From positions 124,001 to 188,000 of the forward strand of contig BGKB01000094.1 in NCBI GenBank assembly GCA_003116975.1: DNA of 64,000 nt, given 5' to 3'. The stretch is from Aurantiochytrium sp. KH105 (taxonomy: Eukaryota; Sar; Bigyra; Thraustochytrida; Thraustochytriidae). The notes beneath the pieces are model-generated. The model saw only the letters and a program-made list of their open reading frames with translations, searched no databases and was not told the DNA's origin. The stretch's first letter is position 1, and each line of letters opens with the position of its first letter. Shown in pieces: positions 30,391 through 40,419 of this stretch. The translations under genes were made by a program, and so were the position numbers.

Positions 30391-31509
30391 TCTGCATCTT
30401 TGCTTCCTGACCGAAAGCACGAGTCCACCCTCGATTCGACGCGCTCAGGGCACGTGCTTTCTGTGGCTGGTATAAGGGGAAACACGCAAACCAAAAGTTG
30501 AGCAGACTTGTGAATCTAGGGTGACGCTGATCGCGGCACACTGCGGTCTCGCGTGTCGCTCCGAACCACTTCGGTGCAGTCACGCAAACTTCCACCTGCT
30601 AGTGCTTGCTCACCCGGCCGTCTGTCAGCTGGAGCTGTTCGGCGTGCACTGACGCGGTCGCCTGCTCCACAAGTGGTAAGATACAAAGATCACAGCAATG
30701 TGTCCGTCCACTGCTCTGCAGGACCGAAAATTTGTAGCGAATGACTTCTCAATTCGGCATGCATAAGATTCGCAAGGTCTCCCAGGTCGTTGTCCTCGGT
30801 CATGCCTGTTCATCCTGTCTTGGTTGAGATCATGGGGGACACGCACTCTATGGATTCGGCACCCTACAAGATTCACCGGTCAAGAAGGATCTCCAAGCTT
30901 GACGGTTGTCGAAAGCGCGGCTTCCCGAGGACGGAGTCGGAGTCCATGGCGGAGACAGAGACCACGACGGAGTCCATGGCGGAGACGGAATTAGAGCAGG
31001 AGTTAGAGCTCGAGCTGGAGTTGGAGGCGGCGGCGGCCAACCATTGTTGAAGTGCAGTGAGCGGAGGAGAGATTCACGTGTTGCATTCGGTCTCGATTGC
31101 TTGAACACGAAGAATCTGCGACGGACGAGCTCGTCATCGGACGCTGCACGGCCCAGGTCAGTCAGGGCTGGTTCTGCTCGAGCTCGCACGGCAGGCACGC
31201 GTCACGTCATGCTGCAAGGCGCACGCTTTCCCGCGCCCAGCAGAAGCGAGGCGAACGGACCTTGAGAGCGCCTCGCGATGCATGCGGTTGATGGCGAAGC
31301 TGGCGCTCGAGCTGCGCGGAGAGCACAGCAGGGGAGGGAGTAAGGGAGGGAGGTATTCACGAGAAGAGCGCGCGGGGCAGCAGCGGTCGCAAGCGGTCGC
31401 GAGGAGGTCGCCACGAGTCTGCACGGCCCCGGGAGATCGACTGCAGAAAACGCTCGCGTGCGCCGCCTACACGTGAGGACTGACTGGTGCGAAGAGGACC
31501 GGCGAAGAC
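30391..31509. other. Intergenic region, divergent promoters
   Basis: This is DNA between the leftward phosphatase and the rightward first SDR gene. A short repeat with GAGTCCATGGCGGAGAC occurs twice at about 30,949-30,991, followed by a GAG/CTC-rich Glu-Leu-coding-like stretch to about 31,040. No supported gene was found. Confidence 0.4.
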
Positions 31510-32427
31510 ATGTCGCTCGCCAAGATCGCAGGCATGGCGGCCCTGGGCGGCGCCGTGGCCGCCGCGACGGCGGTGCAGGTGACCAAGCTGCGCGACGCAG
31601 CGAGTGAGCCGGAGTCTGGTCTCGCGCGCCGCGTGCAGCGCAAGAGGGTTATTCTCGTGACGGGCGCCGCGAGCGGCATTGGGCTGCGCACGGTGCAAAT
31701 GTTTATGGCGAAGGGCTGGTTCGTCGGCGCCTTTGACATCAACGAAGACGCATTGGAAAAGGCGCTCGGAGACTCGGTCTCGCTCGTCAAAGGGGTCGTG
31801 GATGTATGCGATGCCGAGTCGTGCAAACGAGCCGTGCAGAGGCTTTGCAGCGCAGCACCGGGTGGCGCCGTGGATGTGCTGTTTAATTGCGCCGGGATCC
31901 TCTCCATTGGCGAGTTTGAGCGCATCCCGCTGGAGCGGCAGCAAAGTATCATAGATATCAACTGCAAGGGTGTTATCAATATGACAATGGCATGCTTGCC
32001 AGCGCTCAAGGAGTCTCGAGGTTGCATCGTTAGCATGGCGTCTCTTTCTGCTGTGGCCGGGGTCCCTTTCCACGCCACGTACGCTGCGTCCAAGGCTTTT
32101 GTCTTTTCATTCACGGAAGGTCTGCGCTCGGAGCTTGTCCAATACGGTGTGCGTGTATGCGACGTCTCGGTCGACTATGTTTCATCGCCCATGACAGCCA
32201 CGCAAAACTGGTCTCAAGGCACTTTTATGGCAAAAAAGAACTTTGCCACCACGGGTCAAGTTGCCTGCAAGGTTTGGGACGCCGTTAATCAGGCGACTCG
32301 CTTCAACGAGCATTTTTTCGTCGACGACGCCACGCGCTTTGCCTTCAGGATGGCGCCACTCTCGCGCGCGCTTGGTCTCTCGTACCATACCAAGGCTGTT
32401 GCTCAGTCCACGTCTGCCAAGCTCTAA
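31510..32427 (+). CDS. Short-chain dehydrogenase/reductase, copy 1
   Basis: Encodes 305 residues. Motifs of a classical SDR are complete: TGAASGIG nucleotide-binding loop near residue 50, FNCAGIL, a Ser in SMASLSA and the YAASK catalytic pair at Tyr191 and Lys195. An N-terminal Ala/Gly-rich hydrophobic stretch (AGMAALGGAVAAATAVQV) precedes the Rossmann fold and may be a membrane anchor. SDRs oxidise or reduce alcohol/carbonyl groups with NAD(P)H; the substrate is not evident. The next gene, about 990 bp downstream on the same strand, is a close paralogue with the same unusual N-terminus and the same C-terminal extension (ALGLSYHTK), so the pair arose by tandem duplication. Confidence 0.92.
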   Translation: MSLAKIAGMAALGGAVAAATAVQVTKLRDAASEPESGLARRVQRKRVILVTGAASGIGLRTVQMFMAKGWFVGAFDINEDALEKALGDSVSLVKGVVDVCDAESCKRAVQRLCSAAPGGAVDVLFNCAGILSIGEFERIPLERQQSIIDINCKGVINMTMACLPALKESRGCIVSMASLSAVAGVPFHATYAASKAFVFSFTEGLRSELVQYGVRVCDVSVDYVSSPMTATQNWSQGTFMAKKNFATTGQVACKVWDAVNQATRFNEHFFVDDATRFAFRMAPLSRALGLSYHTKAVAQSTSAKL

Positions 32428-33414
32428 GAAAAAGCTGAGCATTTGTGCGGACAACTCAATGTAACGAAAGCAAGAAGTAAAGTAAGAAAGAGGAAAAGGA
32501 CGAAAGAAAGGGAGGAAGGAAGGAAGGGAAGGTCAAGCTGGCTTGCCTCGAATTCGCCATTGAGCTTCTCAACCAATCTGCCCCTTTTCCCTTCATCAAC
32601 TTGAAGCATCATTCTGAGCAATTCCGCTCCTCCACGGCAGCCAGATCCTCCTCCATTTGGACAGCCAACGTGTCTTCATCCTCTTGCCCTGCGACCCCTT
32701 TTCTTCTCCGACCCCCTTCACTGCTCTTTTCCCCCCAACCTCGAAATCACCAAAATTCCTCCTCTCATGCTGCTTCTTCTGCTCAACGTATTTACCAACA
32801 CGTACAAGCCGCCAGTGCGGTCATTCTGTCAGTCTGTCGGTCGGTCGGTACGACCCCTGACTGACTTGGGGCCGCCGCCTTACTCGCTTCCTGTCACCGA
32901 GCTCCTCGCTCCCTGGGCCCGGTCGAAACGGCGCGGTACGATCCCACCAATCGCACCTTTAGACCTACTTGTATACTGCTCGTGATACTACCAGTCACAG
33001 TGAGAGTCTTTACAGGCAAGTAAGCAGCTAGCTGCCAGTGAGCCGCGCGCGCCCGGACCGTCTTGTCTTCTTCTGGCGACGCTTCCGGTCTCGATCCCGC
33101 TGTCAGTCCGCTGCGTGCCCGGCCCGCGCTCGCCTCGCTGCCCCGCGACACGGCGACGTGCTGCAGAACGAAAACCCCATCCTCGCCGCGCCGCGCGCTT
33201 CGCCTTCGCCTTCGCCTTCGTCGTCGTCCTCGTCCTCGTCTTTGCCGCCTTCGTCTTCGTCGTCTTCGACTTCGTGGTCGCCGTCCTCGCGGAGTATCTT
33301 GGATTCGTATCTTTGGCGGCGCGAAGGAAGAAAGAGATCGTCCCGGACGCGCAGAACCAGATCAAGAACCAGAACCAGAACTAGTACGGGAGGCAGCCCG
33401 AGAGAGAGAGCATC
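32428..33414. other. Intergenic region between SDR paralogues
   Basis: This region contains AG-rich DNA (about 32,470-32,530), pyrimidine-rich DNA to about 32,780 and a CG/CTTCGTC-rich leader at about 33,190-33,300. No gene is supported. Confidence 0.4.
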
Positions 33415-34335
33415 ATGACGCTCAAGCAGGTGGGCGCGGCACTGCTGGTGGGCGGCGTGGCGGCGGCGGCGGCGGCCAAGGCCGCGAAGGCGCGCGACGC
33501 GCTGGGCGAGCCGGAGTCCGGGCTCGCGCGGCCCGTGGACCGCAAGCGGACGATCCTTGTGACTGGCGCCGCCAGCGGCATTGGGCTCAACACCGTGCGC
33601 CTGTTCCTGGCCAAGGGCTGGTTCGTGGGCGCCTTTGATCTCGACGAGGAGGCGTTGCGCAAGGCCCTCGGCGACCGCTCGGCGTCGTCGGTCGTCCTCG
33701 GCCGCGTCGACGTCTGTGACGGTGACTCGTGCAAGAGCGCCGTGGAGACCTTTTTGCGCGCGGCGCCTGGCGGTGCGATGGACGCGCTTTTCAACTGCGC
33801 AGGAATCCTCACGATCGAGGAGTTTGAGCGCATCCCGCTCGCGCGTCAGCAGCTCATCATTGATGTCAACTGCAAGGGCGTCATCAATATGACCTTACCT
33901 GCGCTACCGGCGCTCAAGGAGGCCCGCGGATGCATCATTACCATGGCCTCCGGATCCTCTGTCGCAGGCATCCCGTACCATGTTACGTACGCTGCAACCA
34001 AGGCCTTTGTGTATTCGTTCACGGAGGGCCTGCGCACGGAGCTCTCGCCGCAAGGCGTTCGCGTCTGCGACGTTAGTGTCAACTACGTGGCGACGCCAAT
34101 GACCGCCACACAGCAATGGAGCAAGGGCAGTTTTCTCGTCAAGAACAACTTTGCCACCGCGAGCAGCGTAGCTGGCACGGTCTGGGACGCGCTACACAAG
34201 GCCACTCGATTCAACGAGCACTTCTACGTCGACGACGTCACGGCCAAGACCTTTACTATTGTTGCGCTTTCCCGTGCCCTTGGGCTCTCGTACCATACCA
34301 AGCTCATTGCCGAGTCCATGCAAGCTAAAATTTAA
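33415..34335 (+). CDS. Short-chain dehydrogenase/reductase, copy 2
   Basis: Encodes 306 residues and is the paralogue of the preceding SDR. It keeps TGAASGIG, FNCAGIL and the YAATK active pair (Tyr192, Lys196) and the same length, with an N-terminal Ala-rich segment (ALLVGGVAAAAAAKAAK) that could anchor it to membrane. The two proteins agree along their entire length apart from the N-terminal helix and scattered positions, and share the C-terminal ALSRALGLSYHTK block. Reaction class: NAD(P)-dependent oxidoreductase acting on a hydroxyl or keto group, possibly lipid-derived given the neighbouring acyl-CoA synthetase, but that is only context. Confidence 0.92.
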   Translation: MTLKQVGAALLVGGVAAAAAAKAAKARDALGEPESGLARPVDRKRTILVTGAASGIGLNTVRLFLAKGWFVGAFDLDEEALRKALGDRSASSVVLGRVDVCDGDSCKSAVETFLRAAPGGAMDALFNCAGILTIEEFERIPLARQQLIIDVNCKGVINMTLPALPALKEARGCIITMASGSSVAGIPYHVTYAATKAFVYSFTEGLRTELSPQGVRVCDVSVNYVATPMTATQQWSKGSFLVKNNFATASSVAGTVWDALHKATRFNEHFYVDDVTAKTFTIVALSRALGLSYHTKLIAESMQAKI

Positions 34336-35461
34336 TGATTTCATTCCTTTTCTTGCAATCTCCAGAAAGACTGATTGAGAAAGAGACCACCATTGACAGT
34401 AAATGGAAGTCATGATGGTGGGCCGAAGTTTTCGGGCCAACGGTCTCGGGCCTCCAATTTCGCTCACCGTCACTCTTTCTCAACGAAATGGAGAGGAAAG
34501 AAAGGGATGTAGGCCCTACTACGAAGAAGTTGTGGCTCAGTCATTCATGCCTCCTCGAAACCGTCGTACACACTCTCTTCTGGCTGGATCCAGATCGCTT
34601 GAGCGTTTCGCAAAGGTGGCAGGTAAGTAGGTATAGGTAGATAAATTGGCTCACAGCGCAGCGCCACAGTGGCGGGTCGTTTTTGTTTTTCTCTGCCCTA
34701 CTTTCACAAATCATCGCCGCCTCGCCCTCTCTCCTTGTTCTTGCGACGGTGCAGTCTCCTGCCGACGCGAATCGCTGCCGCTGCTTCAGCGGCTCGCCTC
34801 CATGCCCTCCACATCCCTCGTTTCCTCATTCCTTCGCTCGTTGTCTCGAGATCGCGCGAGCCTCCACATCTCAAGCGTTACACGCACGAGTGACCCGATG
34901 TGGTCACCAACAGTGGCGAGCAAGCATCAAAGAACCAAGCGGTTCGTTCGCGAATTGACCGCACCCTGTACAGTTTCGCGCACCGTTCGTGCCCGCGCGA
35001 CGGCCTCTCGCTGTTCGCCAGCCTCAACAGACCCCGCCGTTACCAGACTTGTCAGGGCGCGCTACATGAGCAGCCCATAGGCTACGGCTAGCACACGTCG
35101 CCGGGGTTGGCCCTCCACAAGTGACCGTTGACCGCGCGTACAGACTGAGACTTCGTGTAACTTGGACGGGTCCTATTAGCCGCAGTGCAGGCTGCCGGCT
35201 GGGGCGAACCAGGGCAGGGCTAGCGTTGCTCTGCTGCCAGTGGGCCCGCCAGGTCACTTTGCCGGCGTTCAGAATGCTCGCGGCGAGTCTACATGGAGTG
35301 TAGGGTTGGCCTATCGCGTAGGAGTCAACTCGGAGAGGAGGACTTCGAGGGCGTCGAAGCGGGCAGCAGGACTCGCAAGCATACCTGAAACTAGCAAAGT
35401 ATCAAGCCCAACAAAGTAACCAACTGATCGCTCCAGCAACACAGCCCGGCGGCCAGGAAGA
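34336..35461. other. Intergenic region without a supported gene
   Basis: About 1.1 kb of mixed composition. Frames open here on the + strand at 34,646-35,080 have no recognisable domain and overlap one another in all phases. I see no RNA gene or repeat of note. Confidence 0.4.
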
Positions 35462-35989
35462 ATGATGTTCTTGCGCGTGAGCCGCGGCGCAGCCATGTGG
35501 CTTGGGATGATGCTCTTGGTGTGCGTTTCTGCCTCTGTTTCCGCACATGAGTCCGAAGAGACGAGCAGTGAGCTCGTCAACTACTTGATTGTCTCGTCCG
35601 AGTATAATGACGAGCCGGCGTGCCGCACAAACAAGGGCGAGGGCGACTTCGAGTCTGCCTTCTACCCTGTCGAGCTTCCCAGAAACGAGTGCTTTGAGCT
35701 GTGCGACGAGCTAAAGTCCTGCGTTTCGCTCTCTGTGTTTACTCAGCGCGAAGAAACGGCGTGCATGCTCTACTTTAAAAGGGAAAATGTACCGTCTGTT
35801 CTGCCCAAGTTGCATGGCATTGCGCCGGTCATCGATGAAAGCTTCCGCGAGGTTTCGCCCAAAGAGTTCTACTACGAGTCCTCGGAGGGGTTCGACCTCG
35901 CTGCCTGCTACAAGAAGCTGCCCTCTGTCCCAAAGAAGCGTCTGCGCCATCGCTCTCGCCGCTCCAAGACCGACTCGGAGACGTCGTGA
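35462..35989 (+). CDS. Small secreted cysteine-containing protein, function unknown
   Basis: Encodes 175 residues (ATG 35462; a second ATG follows at once). Residues about 1-28 form a signal peptide (WLGMMLLVCVSASVSA). The mature part has Cys residues spaced as C...ECFELCDELKSCVSL...ACMLYF, which resembles the core of a PAN/apple domain, a protein- or carbohydrate-binding module, though the match is short and I would not assign it. The tail is basic (KKRLRHRSRRSK). Predicted location: secretory path or outside. It is a single gene between the SDR pair and the lipase, all on the same strand. Confidence 0.7.
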   Translation: MMFLRVSRGAAMWLGMMLLVCVSASVSAHESEETSSELVNYLIVSSEYNDEPACRTNKGEGDFESAFYPVELPRNECFELCDELKSCVSLSVFTQREETACMLYFKRENVPSVLPKLHGIAPVIDESFREVSPKEFYYESSEGFDLAACYKKLPSVPKKRLRHRSRRSKTDSETS

Positions 35990-36358
35990 GCACCAAAGGA
36001 ATGCCGCGCCCCCCCTTGTAGAATTAGGCTCTTTTATTCTTTCATCTCAATGTCTGGCTATCGTTTGTAGTATACACCACCACCTGTTTCCATCTTGCGC
36101 CTCTCATCACAGCGGCATGTCGCCGCTGCAATGGTCGACGGTTGTTTGCGCGGGCCAGCGTCGAACATTGACAAGCCCAGGGCGGCTACAGTGAGAAGCG
36201 ACAATGTCTTCACTTCTAGACTAGGGCCAGTATAGTATACTACCTATTTTTCTGCAACCCAAGAACCGTGGTGGCGCGGCACACCCGCGAGCCCAGAGAT
36301 CGACGCACGACATCAATCATTCATCGCAGACGAGGATCGCAAAGAAGCGGCCAGCGAC
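35990..36358. other. Short intergenic region
   Basis: About 370 bp between two same-strand genes. The sequence is ordinary, with no gene or repeat recognised. Confidence 0.4.
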
Positions 36359-38320
36359 ATGAGCGACGCAGCGGCCGAGAACCTCGACGGCACCGGGGAG
36401 GATGCTGCGCAAGGCGACGGCGGCGCGGTCGCGCTCCAAGACTTTGTAGGCAAGATGCAAGAGGCGTGGGCAGCGGGAGTCGGTAGCGCGTCGCGGAGCG
36501 AGGAGGCCGCGGCGACCCAGGCCGCAGAAGACGTGGTGGCCGACAAGAAGGACTCGAATACAATCTCCACGACGCCAAAGGACAGGCTACAAACATTTTG
36601 GGCCAAACTCAGGAGCCCAGACACGTGGAGCGAACTTGCCGAACGAGCCGCAAAGCAAAGCCTTGACCAATTCGGCGTCGACAAAGATCAGAACAGACAG
36701 CTTGAGTCGGCACTGTGGTCCATGAAGGCTGGGGAGAAAAAGGAGGATAACTTTTTCTTGCTCATGGGCAAACTCAAGCTCACTCTCGACCACGCGCAGG
36801 AGCTTCTTGGCAAAGACCTGAAACTTTCTCCAACGCAAGCGCTAAGGTCCATGTCTTTCCTCATGGGATGCTGCGAGGCGTATATTGCGGAAAACGCGAC
36901 GGCCATCGAGACGCTGGCACGAGAGGACGGCGCGAAAGATGCCGAAAAAGACCTCTTGATTGAGTTGGACCGAAATATGGAGTTTGCCAATGCCGCTTAC
37001 GACGAATTCGATCCCGATGAGACCATGTTTGAATTCTTTGCTCGCCGCGAATACACGCTCATGTATTACGACTCTGCTACCGATTACGAAATGGCGGCGC
37101 ATTATGTGGCCTTTAGCCCAGCCAAGAAACGGTGCGTCGTGGGCATCAAAGGCACGAGCACGCTCAGCGACATGCTCACGGACATTTTGTGCCGTTCAAC
37201 GCCCTTTGTAGACGACGAGACGTTTGCACACGACGGCATCAAGATCACGGCGCAGCGCGTCGCGGCTCGTGTGGAGCCTTTTCTGCTGAACCTCTTTGCT
37301 CCTCTCGATTATGAGATTCTCTTTACGGGCCATTCGCTCGGCGCAGGCGTGGCGGCGCTTGTCGCTGTGATCTTCCGCGAGGCGCACAAGGTTTCCAAGG
37401 TGCGGGCGCTTGCCTATGCGTGCCCGCCAGTGCTGGACAAAAAGGCGGCCTTGCGCACGTACGAGTACGTAACGTCGGTGGTGAACAACAGAGACATTAT
37501 CCCGCGCACGTCTCTGAGCAATATGAATATTATGAACGAGGCGCTTGCGCGGGCTCATGACTTGATTCAGGCTGGCGAACTAGACAGTGCCGCGCCTGCA
37601 GCAAACGGTGAGCGCGTGCTGCGCATGATGCGCGAGGTTCAAGAGGAGGCCAAATTGGCCTTCGATCAGGACTTGTATGTTCCCGGGCGGGTTCTCTACA
37701 TGTTCAGCCCAAACACCAAGACGCGGTGTGCGCTCGAGAAGACTGGCGACTTGGCGAATTTGCGTCAAATGCTTTTTACAAAGTCGATGGTTCTGGACCA
37801 CTCGATGGACAATTACATGTACGAGCTACGAAACACGCTCTTTGATCTGCATAAGTTGCACTCGATTACAAGTCCACCCGTTATGCCTGACACCGAGGGG
37901 GCTCTCGTGAGCATTGTAGACTACATTCAGGTTTTTAGTCCTGCGGACATGCGCGATGTGGTTTTCTACGTCATCAAGACTACAGTGGCGCACTCTCCAG
38001 ATCGGGTTAGGGAGTACGAGGCGTATCGTCGATTCACTGATTTTGAGCGCCTTGTCGAGGGCGTGCGGGCTGCAGGGGCAACGCTGCTGACTAAACTGCC
38101 GTCGCGAGTTACGGTCTGGGAACCTGTGGATCGAGCGCGGCAGTTTGAGATTTACCTTTCGGCGCTCATTCACAAGGCGGCGTACAAGCGACTCGATGAT
38201 GTCATGGAGCTTGTTCGAGACTTTATTGGCGTGGGCCAGCGCCCTCCTGCACCTGAGTTCGTGCTCGATCATCTCGCTGCGCAAAAGGGAGGCGCCAAGG
38301 GATATAATGATGTGTCTTGA
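36359..38320 (+). CDS. Class 3 lipase with C-terminal PX domain
   Basis: Encodes 653 residues. An acidic/alanine-rich N-terminus precedes a Lipase_3 (diacylglycerol-lipase-like) fold: VVGIKGTSTLSD, then FTGHSLGAGVAAL with nucleophile Ser326, and VNNRDIIPRTS bearing the likely catalytic Asp. From about residue 515 a phox-homology domain follows: a VDYIQVFSP strand, EYEAYRRFTDFERL with the typical R(R/Y)F phosphoinositide-binding motif, and a LPSRV segment. Lipase_3 enzymes cleave acylglycerols; PX domains bind phosphatidylinositol phosphates, so this joins a lipid hydrolase to an endosomal-type membrane targeting module. No signal peptide is evident, so it is likely cytosolic and membrane-recruited. 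It converges with RPS23. Confidence 0.87.
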   Translation: MSDAAAENLDGTGEDAAQGDGGAVALQDFVGKMQEAWAAGVGSASRSEEAAATQAAEDVVADKKDSNTISTTPKDRLQTFWAKLRSPDTWSELAERAAKQSLDQFGVDKDQNRQLESALWSMKAGEKKEDNFFLLMGKLKLTLDHAQELLGKDLKLSPTQALRSMSFLMGCCEAYIAENATAIETLAREDGAKDAEKDLLIELDRNMEFANAAYDEFDPDETMFEFFARREYTLMYYDSATDYEMAAHYVAFSPAKKRCVVGIKGTSTLSDMLTDILCRSTPFVDDETFAHDGIKITAQRVAARVEPFLLNLFAPLDYEILFTGHSLGAGVAALVAVIFREAHKVSKVRALAYACPPVLDKKAALRTYEYVTSVVNNRDIIPRTSLSNMNIMNEALARAHDLIQAGELDSAAPAANGERVLRMMREVQEEAKLAFDQDLYVPGRVLYMFSPNTKTRCALEKTGDLANLRQMLFTKSMVLDHSMDNYMYELRNTLFDLHKLHSITSPPVMPDTEGALVSIVDYIQVFSPADMRDVVFYVIKTTVAHSPDRVREYEAYRRFTDFERLVEGVRAAGATLLTKLPSRVTVWEPVDRARQFEIYLSALIHKAAYKRLDDVMELVRDFIGVGQRPPAPEFVLDHLAAQKGGAKGYNDVS

Positions 38321-38713
38321 ATGTAGAGAGCCACATCAATGCCAATGAAAACGATGTTTTGCGAGTTGATGCTTGTATGAAGAGGGTTCGAGCTGTTCGT
38401 GTGAACGTGTAGGTAAACTCGATGAGGTCGCATTAGAGCAAAGCAAAGCAAAGCAAAAACCTGAACGATGGAAGTACATTTGCTTCAGGGCGTGTCGCGA
38501 TCATTTTAATCCATGCACGCACAAGCTTTGCTTGCGATGACCACATACGAACGAGCTCATGATTGGACGAATGGACAAGACAAGAGTGGCAAGTGGACGA
38601 ATGAGTTTGCGCGAGAGCGCTGCTTACATCGTGATCCACCTCACCTGTGAATTGAAAGGGAAAGAAAAGAAAAAAGGGAATGGAAACGGGGTCAAGGCGA
38701 AAGGAAGGATCAA
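38321..38713. other. Convergent 3' intergenic region
   Basis: DNA between the lipase and RPS23 stop codons. An AGCAAAGCAAAGCAAAGC run occurs at about 38,437-38,456. No gene was seen. Confidence 0.4.
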
Positions 38714-39142
38714 TTAGTTACGGGGCTTCTCCTTCTTCTCCTTGTACAGAGCCCAGAGGGAGACGCCGGCGACCTTGACGACCTTGAACCGGACACCGGG
38801 AATATCACCGACGGCGTGGCCAGAGCGACCGAAGCCGGCGATGAGGACCTCGTCGTTCTCATCGACGTAGTTGAGGCAGCCATCGCGGGGCACGAAGGCA
38901 GAGATCTTCTTGCCATTCTTAATCAACTGCACACGCACACTCTTACGAATGGCGGAGTTGGGCTGCTTGGCCTCAATACCGATCTTCTCGAGCACGATAC
39001 CCTTGGCCATGGACGCGCCGGCCATGGGCAGGTTGTACTTGGTGTTGCTGTGCGCCTTGGCGAAGGCCTTCTTGGCCCATCGCTGCGTGCGGCGGTGGTT
39101 CCGGTGCTTGCGCGCCGTGCGGATGCCTTGGGGCTTGCCCAT
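38714..39142 (-). CDS. RPS23: 40S ribosomal protein S23 (uS12)
   Basis: ATG 39142 gives 142 residues, the standard size; the frame is open further upstream to 39286 but the family starts MGKPxGIRTARK exactly here. The [15 protein letters not shown] block and [10 protein letters not shown] loop of the decoding centre are intact, including the Pro that is hydroxylated in other eukaryotes, and the C-terminus is KEKPRN-like. uS12 sits at the A-site of the small subunit and affects decoding accuracy. The gene has no intron. It is divergent from the P2 gene with 932 bp between, and an array of GCGCAAGTG elements lies in that space. Confidence 0.97.
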   Translation of the reverse strand: MGKPQGIRTARKHRNHRRTQRWAKKAFAKAHSNTKYNLPMAGASMAKGIVLEKIGIEAKQPNSAIRKSVRVQLIKNGKKISAFVPRDGCLNYVDENDEVLIAGFGRSGHAVGDIPGVRFKVVKVAGVSLWALYKEKKEKPRN

Positions 39143-40074
39143 CCTGCTGCTGCTCCGCTGCTGCTGCTGCGACTCTCCTGCTCCGCTGCTGCTCCGGGTC
39201 TGCCCTCGCTGCCTCGCTCGGCTCTGCTCTCCCCGCGCACCAACTAAACTCCTCCTGGCCACTGCTCTCTCTGCGGCCCCTGCCACGGACGCCCCGGCGC
39301 CCCCGCGCGCCGGACTCCGCCTGCCCTAACCGCGGCCGCCCCCGCCTCCGGCCGCGCCCTTTCCCGGCGCGCGCGCAAGTGGGGAAAGGCGCCGCGCAAG
39401 TGCGGAAAGGCGCGGCGCAAGTGGAGAATGGCGCGGGGCGCCGCGGGGGCCGCGCGGGCGCAAGTGCGGAAAGGCCGCGGCGCAAGTGCGGAGAGCCCGC
39501 GCGCAAGTGCAGAATGCGCGGAAGCGGCACTTGCGCGGCGCCCGGATGAATGGGTGGGTGGGCGGGCGCACAGAGGGGGCGCGAGACACAGAGAGAGAGA
39601 GACAGAGAGAGAGAGACGAGGCGAGGGAGGTTATAGCGGCAATAGGGAGAAAGGCGGAGAGACAGAACCCTTAAATTGCCGCAGGCAGGAGGAGAGCAGC
39701 AGAGCTCTTCGTCTGGGTACGTGCAGCGCGAGCGCGAGCGCGAGGACGCGGGCGCGGGCGCGGGCGGGGCGGGGCCGGGCGTGAAGGGCTGGAGACGCGC
39801 GGGAGGAAATCGCGAGGTTGATTGACGACGAGGTGGCGGCGGCGAGGAGGAGAGAAGCGATGCGAGGTGATGCAAGCTGTCTCACGCTCTGGTGGACGGA
39901 CGGGTGGCGCCCACCGCGGCCGGGTGACCCTCGTCCGTGCACGCTGCGCGCAGGGGGTTGGGAGAGGAGAGGAAGAGGAAAGGAAAGGAAAGGAGCTCAG
40001 GAAGGACTGACGTGATGATTGATGATGATGATGATCTTGGCGACGACAGGAAACTTTCAGAACACTCAAGCAAA
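39143..40074. other. Divergent promoter region of RPS23 and P2
   Basis: 932 bp between two ribosomal protein genes. Besides the GCGCAAGTG array it has an AGAGAG run at about 39,583-39,618 and a GATGAT run just before the P2 start at about 40,013-40,034. A TTTCAG near 40,054 could be an upstream splice acceptor, but no donor was established. Confidence 0.5.
39373..39536. promoter_or_regulatory. Array of GCGCAAGTG elements with ~21 bp phasing
   Basis: GCGCAAGTG starts at 39373, 39394, 39415, 39458, 39480 and 39501, and the reverse form CACTTGCGC lies at 39528-39536. Most spacings are 21-22 bp or about twice that, close to two turns of the helix, so sites would face one side of the DNA. The element is followed by GG-AAAGG or AGAATG in each copy. 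It lies between the divergent genes RPS23 and P2. A shared transcription-factor site is inferred. Confidence 0.65.
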
Positions 40075-40419
40075 ATGCAGTACGTCGCAGCATACATGCT
40101 CCTTGCCCTTGGCGGCAAGGAGGCCCCGTCCTCGGACGACATCAAGGGCCTTCTCGAGAAGGCCGGTGTCGAGGTCAACGAGGAGAAGCTCGAGACCTTC
40201 GTCAAGGCCGTTGAGGGCAAGGACATCAACGAGCTCATCGCTCAGGGCAAGGAGAAGATGGTCACCATCCAGGGCGCTGCCGGCAGCGGCAGCGGTGGTG
40301 CCGCCGCTGGCGGTGCCGCTGGTGGCGCCGCGGCCGAGGAGGCCGCCGAGGAGGAGGAAGAGGAGGAGGTCGACGTCGGTGGCGGCGACCTCTTTGGCGG
40401 CGACGGCGGTGGCTACTAA
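40075..40419 (+). CDS. RPLP2: 60S acidic ribosomal protein P2
   Basis: From ATG 40075 the product is 114 residues: the dimerisation domain starts MQYVAAYMLLALGG and contains DIKGLLEKAGVEV and the LIAQGKEKM turn typical of P2, then a Gly/Ala hinge and an acidic tail. P2 pairs with P1 on the GTPase stalk and its extreme C-terminus recruits elongation factors. In most eukaryotes that tail ends in a GFGLFD-type sequence; here it reads GGGDLFGGDGGGY, so only the LF pair survives. An open frame begins earlier at 39937 but the P2 family starts at this Met. It is divergent with RPS23 and convergent with the nitronate monooxygenase-like gene. Confidence 0.93.
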   Translation: MQYVAAYMLLALGGKEAPSSDDIKGLLEKAGVEVNEEKLETFVKAVEGKDINELIAQGKEKMVTIQGAAGSGSGGAAAGGAAGGAAAEEAAEEEEEEEVDVGGGDLFGGDGGGY

